64,000 nt of DNA. Source: JAAYDS01 sp012729155. GTDB taxonomy: Bacteria > Chloroflexota > Anaerolineae > UBA1429. This document shows positions 1 to 7,202 of this stretch, in pieces (position 1 is the first letter of the stretch; each line of letters opens with the position of its first letter). Made by a program: the position numbers and the translations under genes. The notes beneath the pieces were generated by a model. That model had not been told where the DNA came from. It ran no database searches and worked only from the letters and a program-made list of their open reading frames with translations. The DNA lies in contig DAIPBO010000017.1 of assembly GCA_036774405.1 (NCBI GenBank), positions 1-64,000 of the forward strand, given 5' to 3'.

Positions 1-1
1 C

Positions 2-46
2 GTCCCCCCCCTCACAACCGCCCGCCGCAACCGTGATGGTGAGTAG
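2..46 (+). CDS. Possible C-terminus of an upstream gene (partial)
   Basis: Codons in the second frame run from the window edge to a TAG stop at 44-46, 27 bases before the portal start codon. In tailed phages the large terminase gene usually lies directly before the portal gene, so this could be its last residues. The visible peptide (ending ARRNRDGE) is too short to identify, and frame 1 also closes at 34-36, so the frame is not certain. Confidence 0.25.
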   Translation, partial: VPPLTTARRNRDGE

Positions 47-73
47 AGACCCCTCACCCCACGGAGGCCGCCC

Positions 74-1156
74 ATGCCCCTCTTTCGCCGCCGCAAGCCG
101 GCACCCGAGCGCCGCGCCTTTACCGTTGCGCCCGACGAGGACGCTGCCTATCGCCCGCTGACCAGCGCCGGCGCGCTGGAGCGCCCCTGGCACGAGCACC
201 GCGCCGAGCTGGAGCGCATCCACGCCGCCTGCGCCGCCAACCCGCTGGCCGCGCGCCTGCTGGCGCTCACGGCCGATTTTGTCATCGGCAGCGGCGCCAC
301 GGTGAGCGGCCACCCCTTTGCGCGTCGCTTTTGGGAGCACCCGCTCAACCGTATGGACACGCGCCTGCACGAGTGGTGCCAGGAGTGGAGCCGCTCGGGC
401 GAGCTATTCGTGGCCCTCTCGCGCAACGCCGTGGATGGCATGTCTTATGTGCGGCTGGTGCCGGCGCTGCTGATCGACGCCGTCGAGGCCGACCCCGACG
501 ATCTGGAGCGCGAGTTGCGCTACCATCAACTCACCGCCGCGCCCGAGGGCCGCTACTGGCCGGCCGCCGGCGCGCCGGGCGCTGGCGACGACGCCGAGCC
601 CGAGCAGGTGCTGCTGCACTATGCCCTCAACCGGCCGGTGGGCGCGCTCAGGGGCGTGTCTGACCTGGCGCAGGTGGTGCCCTGGCTCGAGCGCTACGAG
701 CTGTGGCTCCAAGACCGCGTGCGCATCAACCGCTACAAGGGCGCCTATCTGTGGCATGTATCGGTCGAGAACCCGCTGCCGGGCCAGCTCGAGGCGCGCC
801 GTGCCCAGTACGGCCGCCCGCCACGGCCAGGCTCGATCATCATCACCGATGCCGCCGAGCGCTGGCAGGCCATTCAACCGCACATCGATGCCGACAGCGT
901 CGAGGCCGACGGGCGCGCCATGCGGCTGATGATCGCCGCGGGGGCGGGCATTCCGCTGCACTATCTCGCTGAAGGCGATACGGCCACCCGCGCCACCGCC
1001 CGAGAGATGGGCACGGCCACGCTGCGGCACTATGCCCAGCGGCAGCGGCAGTTCGCGGCGCTGATCGAAGACGTTATCCGCCAGGCGGCCCGCCGCGCCG
1101 GCGAGGGCGAGATCGACGTGCAGGTGGCGTTCGAGTCGGTGCTGGCCCAGGCCGAG
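74..1156 (+). CDS. Phage portal protein (3' end lost in assembly gap)
   Basis: This is a portal-like protein, the ring through which DNA enters the capsid and to which the tail attaches. The start at 74 follows an ACGGAGG Shine-Dalgarno. About 361 residues are readable before the N run. The N-terminal part has a portal-like alpha/beta layout (region around residues 70-130, with FVIGSGATV and a WSRSGELF segment), followed by a long helical part and a conserved-looking stretch near residues 295-330 (IPLHYLAEGD, then ATAREMGTATLRHY) like the stem/wing of SPP1/HK97-type portals. Portals are usually 400-500 residues, so the end lies in or just before the gap. The next gene's ribosome site starts just after the gap. 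The identification rests on overall pattern and on the capsid gene that follows. Confidence 0.75.
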
Positions 1157-1256
1157 NNNNNNNNNNNNNNNNNNNNNNNNNNNNNNNNNNNNNNNNNNNN
1201 NNNNNNNNNNNNNNNNNNNNNNNNNNNNNNNNNNNNNNNNNNNNNNNNNNNNNNNN
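1157..1256. other. Assembly gap (100 N)
   Basis: This run of 100 N interrupts the 3' end of the portal gene. The flanks share no overlap. The true missing length is unknown, so any reading frame drawn across it is meaningless. Confidence 0.98.
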
Positions 1257-1275
1257 CAACGCAAAGGAGCTGCCC

Positions 1276-3294
1276 ATGCCGCAACGTCAACCCTATCTGC
1301 GCGCGCGGGTGTCGCTGACGCAAGCGGCCCTGGCCCGCGCCGCCGCGTCGCCCGCGCCAGCCGCTGCGCCCGCACACCTGTGGGAGGTGGTGCTGCTGGC
1401 CGCCGGGCCCGCCAACGGCCTGCTGTTTGGCGGGCAGGCGTTGGCCAATGCCGCACCGCTCTTTGCCGGGCGGCCGGTGTATGTCGACCATGCCCTGCCG
1501 CTCGAAGCGACCCGACCGGGCGGGCGCTCGGTGCGCGATCTGGCGGGCCGCATCGTCTCTGCCCGCTGGGATGGCCGCGCCGGCCTGCTGCGCGGGCGCG
1601 TGGCGCTCTTGCCGGGCGCGCTCTGGCTGGCCGAGCTGGCCCGCAGCCTGGGCGATGCTGACTGGTTCGGGCTCTCGGCCGACCTGTGGCTCGAGCGCGA
1701 ACGGGCGGCGGCCCCGCCGGGCACGGCGCTGCCGGTGCGGCGCATCGTGCACGTCAACAGTGTAGATGTGGTGGTCAATCCGGCCGCAGGGGGCCGGTTT
1801 GTGCAGCCGATCGATGAGCACAAGGAGTATGCCATGAGCGAGCTACGACCTAACCTGGCGCCCGATGGGGCGCTCGAACGCCTGCAGGCCGCCCACAGGG
1901 GCGAGCCCCCCGAGGCAGCGCCCACTGGGGCGGCGCCCGATGCGGCCGGCGCGCAGCCGTCGGCGGCCAGCGCCCAGCCTATGGTGGCCACCGGCCCGTT
2001 GAGCCAGATCGAGGCGGCCGTGCTGATCCCCATCGCCGAATATGTCGAGGCGCAACTGCGCGCCGCGCATCTGCCCGAGCCGCTGGCACAGCACGTGCGC
2101 CACGAGTTTGCCCACGGCGGCCAGCCCGAGGCGGTGCGCGGCAAGGTGGCCGCGCTGCAGAGCGCCTGGGCCGAGGCCCGCGCGCAGACGAGCATCAGCG
2201 GGCTGGGGCCCATCACACAGGTGCGCAGCGGGCTAGACCGGCTGACGCTGGCCTTTGAGCGGCTGATGGGCCTGCCGCAGACGCCCGCCCACCGCGACGC
2301 CGAGCGGCTGACGGGCATCCGCGAGCTGTACGACCGCCTGACGGGCGACTGGGAGCGCACCGGCCTGTTCCGCGGCGAGCGCGTGACGCTGGCCAACGCC
2401 ACCACCACCACCATGGCCGAGGTGACGGCCAACGTGCTCAACAAGGCGCTGCTGCACGCCTACGAGCAGCGCGAGCACTGGTGGCGGCCCATCGCCCATG
2501 AGGAGGATTTTGCCACGCTCAACACCGTGCGCTGGATCACCCTGGGCGGCCTGAGCGACCTGGACACGGTGACCGAGGGCAACCCCTATGTCGAAAAGAC
2601 CTGGGACGACGCCGCCGAGACCAGTGCCTTTATCAAAAAGGGCAACTATATCGGGCTGACGCTGGAGATGATCGACCGCGACGACGTGGGCGCGGTGCGG
2701 GCCATTCCGCAGCGGCTGGGGCTGGCGGCCTATCGCACCCTGTCGAGCGCCGTGGCAGCGCTGTTCACGGCCAACAGCGGGGCTGGCGTCGAGCTGGCCG
2801 ATGAGGAGTACCTGTTCAGCGCGGCACACGACAATGTGGGCTCGTCGGCGCTCGATGCCACCAGCTGGGATGCGGCCGTCCAGGCCATGTTCACGCAGGC
2901 CGAAGCTCACTCTGATAAGCGGCTGGGCATCCAGCCGGCCTATTGCCTGGTGCCCATCGAGCTGCAAAAGACGGCCGTGGGCCTGTTCACCACCACGCTC
3001 GAGCCTGGGCGGGCGGGCAACACGCGGGCCATCGAGGGCCTCAATCACAGTGTGATTACCGTGCCAGATTGGACGGATGCCAGCGACTGGGTGGCGGCGG
3101 CCGATCCGGCCGACCTGGCGGGGGTGTGCATCGGCTACCGCTTTGGGCGCGCGCCCGAGCTGTTTGTGGCCGACAGCCCCTCGGCGGGCAGCATGTTCAC
3201 CCACGATGAGTTGCGCATCAAGGTGCGCTTTGTGTATGCGGTGGGCATCGGCGACTATCGCGCGCTCTACAAGGGGCTGGTGGCCGACGAGTGA
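1276..3294 (+). CDS. Prohead protease / major capsid protein fusion
   Basis: This 672-residue phage head protein appears to combine maturation protease, scaffold-like linker and major capsid protein. The start has an AAAGGAG site at 1263-1269. Residues about 35-180 look like a Mu/HK97-type prohead protease: a histidine in VYVDHALP (H72) and a serine in FGLSADL (S134) fit the catalytic His/Ser of peptidase family S78. Residues about 187-330 are Ala/Glu-rich and helical, as in scaffold (delta) domains. Residues about 350-672 resemble Mu gpT/HK97-fold capsid proteins. An in-frame ATG at 1834 (residue 187, MSELRPN) has its own AAGGAG six bases upstream, so a separate capsid or scaffold product may also be made. 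The gene ends at a hairpin shared with the convergent methyltransferase. Confidence 0.8.
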   Translation: MPQRQPYLRARVSLTQAALARAAASPAPAAAPAHLWEVVLLAAGPANGLLFGGQALANAAPLFAGRPVYVDHALPLEATRPGGRSVRDLAGRIVSARWDGRAGLLRGRVALLPGALWLAELARSLGDADWFGLSADLWLERERAAAPPGTALPVRRIVHVNSVDVVVNPAAGGRFVQPIDEHKEYAMSELRPNLAPDGALERLQAAHRGEPPEAAPTGAAPDAAGAQPSAASAQPMVATGPLSQIEAAVLIPIAEYVEAQLRAAHLPEPLAQHVRHEFAHGGQPEAVRGKVAALQSAWAEARAQTSISGLGPITQVRSGLDRLTLAFERLMGLPQTPAHRDAERLTGIRELYDRLTGDWERTGLFRGERVTLANATTTTMAEVTANVLNKALLHAYEQREHWWRPIAHEEDFATLNTVRWITLGGLSDLDTVTEGNPYVEKTWDDAAETSAFIKKGNYIGLTLEMIDRDDVGAVRAIPQRLGLAAYRTLSSAVAALFTANSGAGVELADEEYLFSAAHDNVGSSALDATSWDAAVQAMFTQAEAHSDKRLGIQPAYCLVPIELQKTAVGLFTTTLEPGRAGNTRAIEGLNHSVITVPDWTDASDWVAAADPADLAGVCIGYRFGRAPELFVADSPSAGSMFTHDELRIKVRFVYAVGIGDYRALYKGLVADE

Positions 3295-3307
3295 TGCGGC
3301 TGTGATG

Positions 3308-3342
3308 GCGCGGGGGCTGTGGCACAGGCCAGGCCCCCGCGC
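3308..3342. terminator. Hairpin between convergent genes
   Basis: GCGCGGGGGC at 3308-3317 pairs with GCCCCCGCGC at 3333-3342 across a 15-base loop. It lies between the stop of the capsid gene and the stop of the minus-strand methyltransferase. There is no clear T-run on either side, so the terminator function is inferred from position. Confidence 0.5.
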
Positions 3343-3354
3343 AGCGCCGGTGCG

Positions 3355-4083
3355 CTATGTTGCGTGCTCAACCCGCTTCCAGTGGAGGCGCCACTTCCAG
3401 CGCACGCTGGTGATGCCGTGCGCGCGGATGTGGTCGATGGCGCGCTGGCTGTGGATAAAGCCATAGGTGCTCACCATGTGTTCTACGCTGTCATAGTCCT
3501 GGTCGGTGTAGAGGTCAAAGTAGGCATAGCCCAGCTTGGGCAAGATGTCGCCGGGCCAGAGCGGGTTGAGCGACTCGTCGCGCGGCCGGCCGGTGATGAT
3601 GGGCTCGAACTCGCCGCCATACCAGCCAGGGGCCACGTCGCTATGCAGCACCAGGCCGCCAGGGCGCACTACGCGCTCCATCTCGGCGCACACGCGGCGC
3701 GGGTCGCCGTTGGCCTGGGTGATGCCCACGGCCGCGTCGGCCAGGCCGCTGGCCAGGGGAATGTGCTCGCCATCGCCGCTCTCAAAGCGGACGTTGCTCA
3801 AGCCCAGGGCGCGGGCCTCGCGCTCGGCCACGGCGCGCATCGCGGCTTCGGGCTCGATGCCGATCACCAGCGCCGCCCAGCGGGCCAGCGCAAAGGTCGA
3901 GAGCCCCGTGCCCGAGCCGACGTCGACGACCACCTGACCGTCGAGCCCAAAGCGCTCGTTGATGACGGCCAGCGGCTCGGGGCGCTTGGGGATGCGCGCA
4001 AAGGCGTCGTACACCTCGGGATAGTCGCGATAGAGGATATCCCAGCGGCCCTCGAGCGAGGCGGGTCGGTCTGTTGCGTCCAT
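3355..4083 (-). CDS. Class I SAM-dependent methyltransferase
   Basis: The 242-residue protein has a Rossmann-type methyltransferase core: motif I VVDVGSGTGLSTFAL (about residues 51-65) and the acidic post-motif II region VIGIEPEAAM. A FESGDGEHIPL segment follows, then the late motif EMERVVRPGGLVLHSD. This is the UbiE/Methyltransf_11 type, and the substrate cannot be told. The start at 4083 is chosen because GGGAGAG lies upstream and the methyltransferase fold begins shortly after. An upstream in-frame extension has no support. The gene sits on the minus strand inside an otherwise plus-strand phage structural cluster, so it is either a phage-carried accessory (moron) gene or a host gene interrupting a decayed prophage. 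Confidence 0.8.
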   Translation of the reverse strand: MDATDRPASLEGRWDILYRDYPEVYDAFARIPKRPEPLAVINERFGLDGQVVVDVGSGTGLSTFALARWAALVIGIEPEAAMRAVAEREARALGLSNVRFESGDGEHIPLASGLADAAVGITQANGDPRRVCAEMERVVRPGGLVLHSDVAPGWYGGEFEPIITGRPRDESLNPLWPGDILPKLGYAYFDLYTDQDYDSVEHMVSTYGFIHSQRAIDHIRAHGITSVRWKWRLHWKRVEHAT

Positions 4084-4129
4084 GGCAGCTCTCTCCCTGC
4101 GGCTAACGTGTCGCGCCCCGTCGGCGGGG

Positions 4130-5122
4130 CTATGAGGCGGCCAGCACCGTAAAGGCCTCGTCGAGCCGGTCGTGAGCGCCGTCGGCAAAGGCCACCTCGA
4201 GCGACCAGGCGCCAGGCGCGGCGTCGGCGGGCAGGTGCACGCTGGCCGTCACGCGCTCGGCGCCCGACATGACGTTGTCGGCGGTGAGCACGCGGTCGCC
4301 CCTCGTCAGGCGCACCGTCTCGGCCTGGCCAAAGCCTCGGCCTGTGATGGTCAGGGCCACATCGCTGCCCGCGGCACCCTGGGCGGGCTCGACCTTGCGG
4401 ATGAGCGGCTCGGCGCCGCGGCGGTCTCCCTGAGCGGCCAGCACCGAGCGGGTGCCAAAGTAAAAGCCAGCCACGGCCACCACCAGCGTCGATACGGTGG
4501 TGAGGATCTGCTGGGCCAGGTCGACGGCGGCCTCGGGCTTTTCGGGGCGCAGCGTCACGTCATAGCGGCGAGCGTCGCCCTCGCCACTGGCCGTTACGGC
4601 CACTGTGCGTTCAGGCGGCAGTTGGGCGTATTCGGCCTGCGTGAGGCCCGTCGAGCGATAGGTGTGCTCGCCGCCCAGGTCGCCATAGAGATAGACGGCC
4701 TGGATGCTAAAGATCAGGATCAGCGCCAGGGCGATCACGGCGCGCACGCTGCCCTCGGGCAGGCCCAGCGAGTGGCCCGGCTGGGTGAGGCCGAGCACGG
4801 CAAAGATGGCCACCAGGCCGCCCAGCACGGCCAGCAGCGCGCTGACGCCGATCACCAGCATCAGCGTGAGCGACATGGTCGATCCGGCGCCGGCGGTACG
4901 CTCGATGAGCCAGGTGGCCAGCGTGATGCCGACGATGACCACGACGATCAGCCCAGCCAGCAGCCCCATGAGCACGGCCACGGCGCGGCGCACGTCTTGG
5001 CGGGCGTCGATGACCACGCGGGTGGCAGGTCCGGCGTCAACGGCCTTGGTGGCGTGGCGCCGGTCGCGGTCGGGCTGCGTGTCGGCGTCTTGAGGCGGAG
5101 TGGGTGTGGGGCTGGTGCTCAT
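4130..5122 (-). CDS. Membrane protein with C-terminal IPT/TIG domain
   Basis: The 330-residue protein starts at 5122 behind GAGGAG. The N-terminus is polar and Pro/Thr-rich. Hydrophobic segments lie at about residues 55-78 (GLLAGLIVVVIVGITLAT), 90-115, 130-150 (VRAVIALALILIFSIQAVYLY) and 210-230. The last about 90 residues (from PLIRKVEPAQG) have the Ig-like IPT/TIG pattern with GSDVALTITGRGFG and end in a beta-rich stretch. This looks like a membrane-anchored protein that displays a TIG domain; its function is unknown. It lies 46 bp upstream of the methyltransferase on the same strand, so the two may be co-transcribed. Both are embedded in the phage gene cluster. Confidence 0.7.
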   Translation of the reverse strand: MSTSPTPTPPQDADTQPDRDRRHATKAVDAGPATRVVIDARQDVRRAVAVLMGLLAGLIVVVIVGITLATWLIERTAGAGSTMSLTLMLVIGVSALLAVLGGLVAIFAVLGLTQPGHSLGLPEGSVRAVIALALILIFSIQAVYLYGDLGGEHTYRSTGLTQAEYAQLPPERTVAVTASGEGDARRYDVTLRPEKPEAAVDLAQQILTTVSTLVVAVAGFYFGTRSVLAAQGDRRGAEPLIRKVEPAQGAAGSDVALTITGRGFGQAETVRLTRGDRVLTADNVMSGAERVTASVHLPADAAPGAWSLEVAFADGAHDRLDEAFTVLAAS

Positions 5123-5237
5123 GGGGGCTCCTCGAGGTGCATCACACAGCACCTCACGGCCAGATGATAGCACAAAAGCGTAGGCAACGGCGTAAATGCG
5201 GCCCTGCGCCGCCGAGAACAGAGCCAGGAGGTGCATG

Positions 5238-5672
5238 ATGGCATGGAGCGAGTGGCTGCGGGGCGTCTGGCGAGACCCGCGCACGCAAGAGGTGGTGCGC
5301 CAGGTGCTGGTGGCGCTGTTGCTGGCGCTGCTGTCGGTGCTGGGCTATGACCGCGCCGTGGCGCAGCCGCGGGCGGCAGCGCAGCTCGAGGCGCTCGAGG
5401 GGCGTATCGACGCCTGCCTGCTCGAGGCGCTGACGCCTTCCGAGGCGCTGACGCCTTCCGAGGCGCTGACGCCTTCCGAGGCGCTGACGCCTTCCNNNNN
5501 NNNNNNNNNNNNNNNNNNNNNNNNNNNNNNNNNNNNNNNNNNNNNNNNNNNNNNNNNNNNNNNNNNNNNNNNNNNNNNNNNNNNNNNNNNNNNNNGAACG
5601 CCTTCTGAGGCGCGAACGCCTTCTGAGGCGCGAACGCCTTCTGAGGCGCGAACGCCTTCTGAGGCGCGCTGA
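5238..5672 (+). CDS. Small membrane protein with hexapeptide-repeat tail (holin-like position)
   Basis: ATG 5238 is six bases after AGGAGG (5226-5231); ATG 5235 would be too close. The N-terminus (MAWSEWLRGVWRDPRTQEV) leads to one transmembrane helix, VLVALLLALLSVLGYDRAVA (about residues 22-41), and a short linker. Tandem hexapeptides follow: EALTPS units before the N run and EARTPS units after it, ending in a stop at 5670-5672. Both flanks are in the same frame although the gap length is nominal. The size, single membrane helix and position among phage structural genes suggest a holin or accessory lysis protein, but no sequence motif proves it. The true number of repeats is unknown. Confidence 0.55.
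   Translation: MAWSEWLRGVWRDPRTQEVVRQVLVALLLALLSVLGYDRAVAQPRAAAQLEALEGRIDACLLEALTPSEALTPSEALTPSEALTPSXXXXXXXXXXXXXXXXXXXXXXXXXXXXXXXXXXTPSEARTPSEARTPSEARTPSEAR
5424..5669 (+). repeat. 18-bp tandem coding repeat (EALTPS/EARTPS), spans the gap
   Basis: Four perfect copies of GAGGCGCTGACGCCTTCC occupy 5424-5495. After the gap a variant unit GAGGCGCGAACGCCTTCT continues from 5607 to the end of the gene. Each unit encodes six residues. The array is the likely reason the assembly broke here. Confidence 0.95.
5496..5595. other. Assembly gap (100 N) inside tandem repeat
   Basis: The 100 N lie inside the 18-bp array. The unit changes from CTG (Leu) before the gap to CGA (Arg) after it, so at least one repeat-type switch is hidden. 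The real copy number cannot be read. Confidence 0.98.
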
Positions 5673-5873
5673 CAGCGCGGGCAGGGGGTGGGCCGCGATC
5701 GGCCCATGACGTTGCTCCCATCGACGCGTTGGGCCATACGCTGGCTGTGGCGGCCTCCTTTGGCTGTCGCGCGCCGGCTGTATGATCGAGTTGTGGGCTC
5801 GATGCAGTCAGCCGCTCGCAGCCGCAGGGCGTGGCCCAACGTACCGAGACCATCGCTGAAAGGAAGTTTAGGC

Positions 5874-6497
5874 ATGTCGACCCTGACCATCCTGCTCGGC
5901 CAGATGGCGGCCGAGCTCAACGACAGCGACCACGCCATCTGGAGCACCGACGCGCTGACCGCCCATCTGCGGCGCGCGCTGCACGAGATCAACCTGCTGG
6001 CCCCCTGGCCTCAGGTAGACACCCTCACACCGGCGGCCGGCGCGCGCACGCTCGACCTTTCGCCGCTGGGTGAGGTGCTCGAGGTGAGCGATGTCTGGTT
6101 CCCCTGCGACGCCACCGGCGCGCACCCGCCGCTGCGGCCTGGCTGGCGCTGGCTCGACGAGGCTACGCTCTGGCTGAGCATCGAGCAGCCGGCCGATGGC
6201 GTGCAGCAGGCGCAGGTGCGCTATACGCGCCCGCACCTCGTCGACGGGCTGGATGGCGCCACGACCACCAGCCTCGACGGCACGGGGCTGGCGCTGCTGG
6301 TGCTGGGCGCAACGGCCGCGGCCGCCGAGCAACTCGCTCTGGCGCGCACCGGCGCCGTCACCGTGGCCCACACCACGCCAGACCAACTGGCGCGCTGGGC
6401 CCGCGAGCGCCGTGAGCAGTTCGAGCGGGGGGTGCGGCGCCTGGCGGCGCGGCGCTGGCAGGGCGATCTGCGCGTGGCCTGGGATGAGGCGGTGTGA
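5874..6497 (+). CDS. Phage head-tail adaptor-like protein
   Basis: The 207-residue protein starts at 5874 with AAAGGAAG upstream. Its opening (MSTLTILLGQMAAELND, then IWSTDALTAHLRRALHEIN) is typical of helical head-tail connector/adaptor proteins of the gp6/phage-connector type, which bind under the portal ring. A central beta-rich part (residues about 55-125) and a C-terminal helical part (ALLVLGATAAAAEQLAL to RAREQFERGVRR-like) also fit. The gene stops one base before the next gene's start, so the two are probably translated together. The assignment comes from position and pattern, not from a defined motif. Confidence 0.6.
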   Translation: MSTLTILLGQMAAELNDSDHAIWSTDALTAHLRRALHEINLLAPWPQVDTLTPAAGARTLDLSPLGEVLEVSDVWFPCDATGAHPPLRPGWRWLDEATLWLSIEQPADGVQQAQVRYTRPHLVDGLDGATTTSLDGTGLALLVLGATAAAAEQLALARTGAVTVAHTTPDQLARWARERREQFERGVRRLAARRWQGDLRVAWDEAV

Positions 6498-6498
6498 T

Positions 6499-7107
6499 AT
6501 GGAGATCATCCGCGGCGTAGTCGAACTGTACGACGCGGCCAGCCACACGGTGGCCGTGCGCCCCGAGCAGAGCCCTGGCGCGCTGCTCGATGAGGTGCCT
6601 CTGGCGCGAGACTGTCCCGCCGAGCTGGCCCAGCCTGGGCAGGCGCTGGCGGTGATGGTGTGGGATGACGGCGCGCTGCTGGCCGTGGCGCCGCTGGGCG
6701 GCGGGCCCACGTGGCCCACGGGCGGCGTATCGTTCGAGAGCGGCAACACGCCGCTGTCCTCGACGGTCGCCGACCAGGAGCTGCCGCACCCCACCGTGGC
6801 TGTGACGCTGGAGACGGTCTATCCAGCGCGCTTTTGGGTGTGGCAGATGACTAACTGGAACTGCGCCACCCTGCGCACGCCGCTGGGCTATGTGCAGGTC
6901 GAGCTCAACGGCGCGCCGCTGCCCCCCATGGCCCTGCTGGGCTATGCCGCCGCGGGCAAGTGGTATGCCCTGCCGTTGTGCTTTGCCACGCCAGACGTCT
7001 ACCCGCCAGGGAGCTATACCCTGCGGCCGCGCTTCCACTTTTACTTTGGCGGCGACGCCACCCAGACCACGTCGACCACCCTGAGCGTGCTGGCCCTGCC
7101 GGCGTGA
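6499..7107 (+). CDS. Phage-associated protein with OB-like N-terminus
   Basis: The 202-residue protein starts one base after the adaptor stop. Residues 1-65 (EIIRGVVELYDAASHTVAVRP onward to AVMVWDDGALLAVAPL) form a short beta-barrel-like pattern resembling the OB domains of baseplate spike proteins. The rest is rich in aromatic and beta-forming residues (VWQMTNWNC, YALPLCFATPDVYPPG, RPRFHFYFGG), like a receptor-binding or tail-attached domain. No family can be named with confidence. The context places it between the adaptor and the tail fusion protein, so a role in the tail tip is inferred. Confidence 0.5.
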   Translation: MEIIRGVVELYDAASHTVAVRPEQSPGALLDEVPLARDCPAELAQPGQALAVMVWDDGALLAVAPLGGGPTWPTGGVSFESGNTPLSSTVADQELPHPTVAVTLETVYPARFWVWQMTNWNCATLRTPLGYVQVELNGAPLPPMALLGYAAAGKWYALPLCFATPDVYPPGSYTLRPRFHFYFGGDATQTTSTTLSVLALPA

Positions 7108-7202
7108 GGGCGCGCGAGGCCCACGGCCCGACCGCCACGGCGAGACGTCGCAACCAGCCCCGCACCCCCGTTTCTGCACACCGCCAACGAAAGGAGCGCA
7201 CC

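Noticed and set aside
404..1821. Minus-strand reading frames that run through the first N block
   Set aside because: Their continuity across 100 N is artificial and their composition is typical of antisense frames of the portal and capsid genes.
5345..5992. Minus-strand frame with SEGVSA repeats
   Set aside because: It is the antisense reading of the 18-bp array of the plus-strand gene, which has a ribosome site, membrane helix and matching stop; the minus frame has none.
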